Positions 63,898-64,000 of a stretch of DNA of 64,000 nucleotides are shown in pieces; positions within the stretch are counted from its first letter, which is position 1; each line of letters starts with the position of its first letter. A program made the translations under genes and the position numbers. The stretch comes from Pseudomonas sp. TH41 (GTDB taxonomy: Bacteria > Pseudomonadota > Gammaproteobacteria > Pseudomonadales > Pseudomonadaceae): NCBI RefSeq assembly GCF_016650695.1, contig NZ_JAEKFH010000004.1, positions 124,001 to 188,000 on the forward strand, given 5' to 3'. Under the pieces are notes generated by a model. It made no database searches. It had not been told where the DNA came from and saw nothing but the letters and a program-made list of their open reading frames with translations.

Positions 63898-64000
63898 CTG
63901 TGGTACTCCGCTTGGGCTTGTTATTGATGGAAGCGTCGCGTGCAAAACCCCTTTCGGGGCGATCCGTCACCCTGTTCCTGATTCTCGGGCAGAGGAAACA

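Noticed and set aside
59059..63927. Very long plus-strand frames (896 and 705 codons) opposite gdhB
   Set aside because: They are antisense to a gene with complete family motifs; no ribosome sites or recognisable domains. High GC at third positions explains the open frames.

Overview
The window is chromosomal DNA of a fluorescent Pseudomonas (P. fluorescens-type). The base composition is GC-rich. The gene set is typical of the genus: a trehalose synthase/maltokinase fusion with GlgE and GlgB, a MuxABC-OpmB type tripartite pump with two RND permeases, and a very large NAD-dependent glutamate dehydrogenase. About twenty paired palindromes of the Pseudomonas REP/REPIN kind lie mostly between genes. 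I saw no rRNA, tRNA, insertion sequence, prophage or CRISPR array.

Layout. 1-4 kb: two autotransporter-like genes, the first complete except for its 5' end, the second a barrel without a passenger. 4-12 kb (minus strand): glgE, treS-mak and glgB, the trehalose -> maltose -> maltose-1-phosphate -> branched alpha-glucan pathway, with a candidate AlgU-type promoter upstream. 12-19 kb: two small conserved proteins, an orphan ccoG, a MocR-type regulator, a short-chain dehydrogenase and an MHYT-GGDEF-EAL c-di-GMP protein. 19-28 kb (minus): muxA-muxB-muxC-opmB, each overlapping the next by 4 nt. 28-30 kb: tpx and a YCII-domain protein.

30-49 kb (plus strand) is the most unusual region. A tightly packed run encodes three predicted outer-membrane barrels, a 67-residue secreted peptide, a DUF1254/DUF1214 protein, a complete MoxR-DUF58-DUF4381-BatA-BatB/C-BatD module, a secreted HAD phosphatase and a secreted arylsulfatase. 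It is followed by a membrane spermidine-synthase-like protein lacking the usual catalytic acids and a membrane-anchored octaheme cytochrome with TPR repeats. I read this as one envelope system of unknown substrate. Two of its genes (DUF4381 and BatD) carry whole REPINs inside the reading frame.

49-64 kb: cysI with its DUF934 partner (minus), a 44-residue peptide matching the start of CcoN, an unknown 164-residue protein, an Asp/Glu racemase, a LysR regulator, an AhpD-like protein divergent from a second MocR regulator, a YgiN-type monooxygenase, a secreted cupin, a lipoprotein, and the 1630-residue glutamate dehydrogenase. Two short C-terminal gene remnants sit beside REPINs. Gene names come from recognising families by eye; no database search was run.
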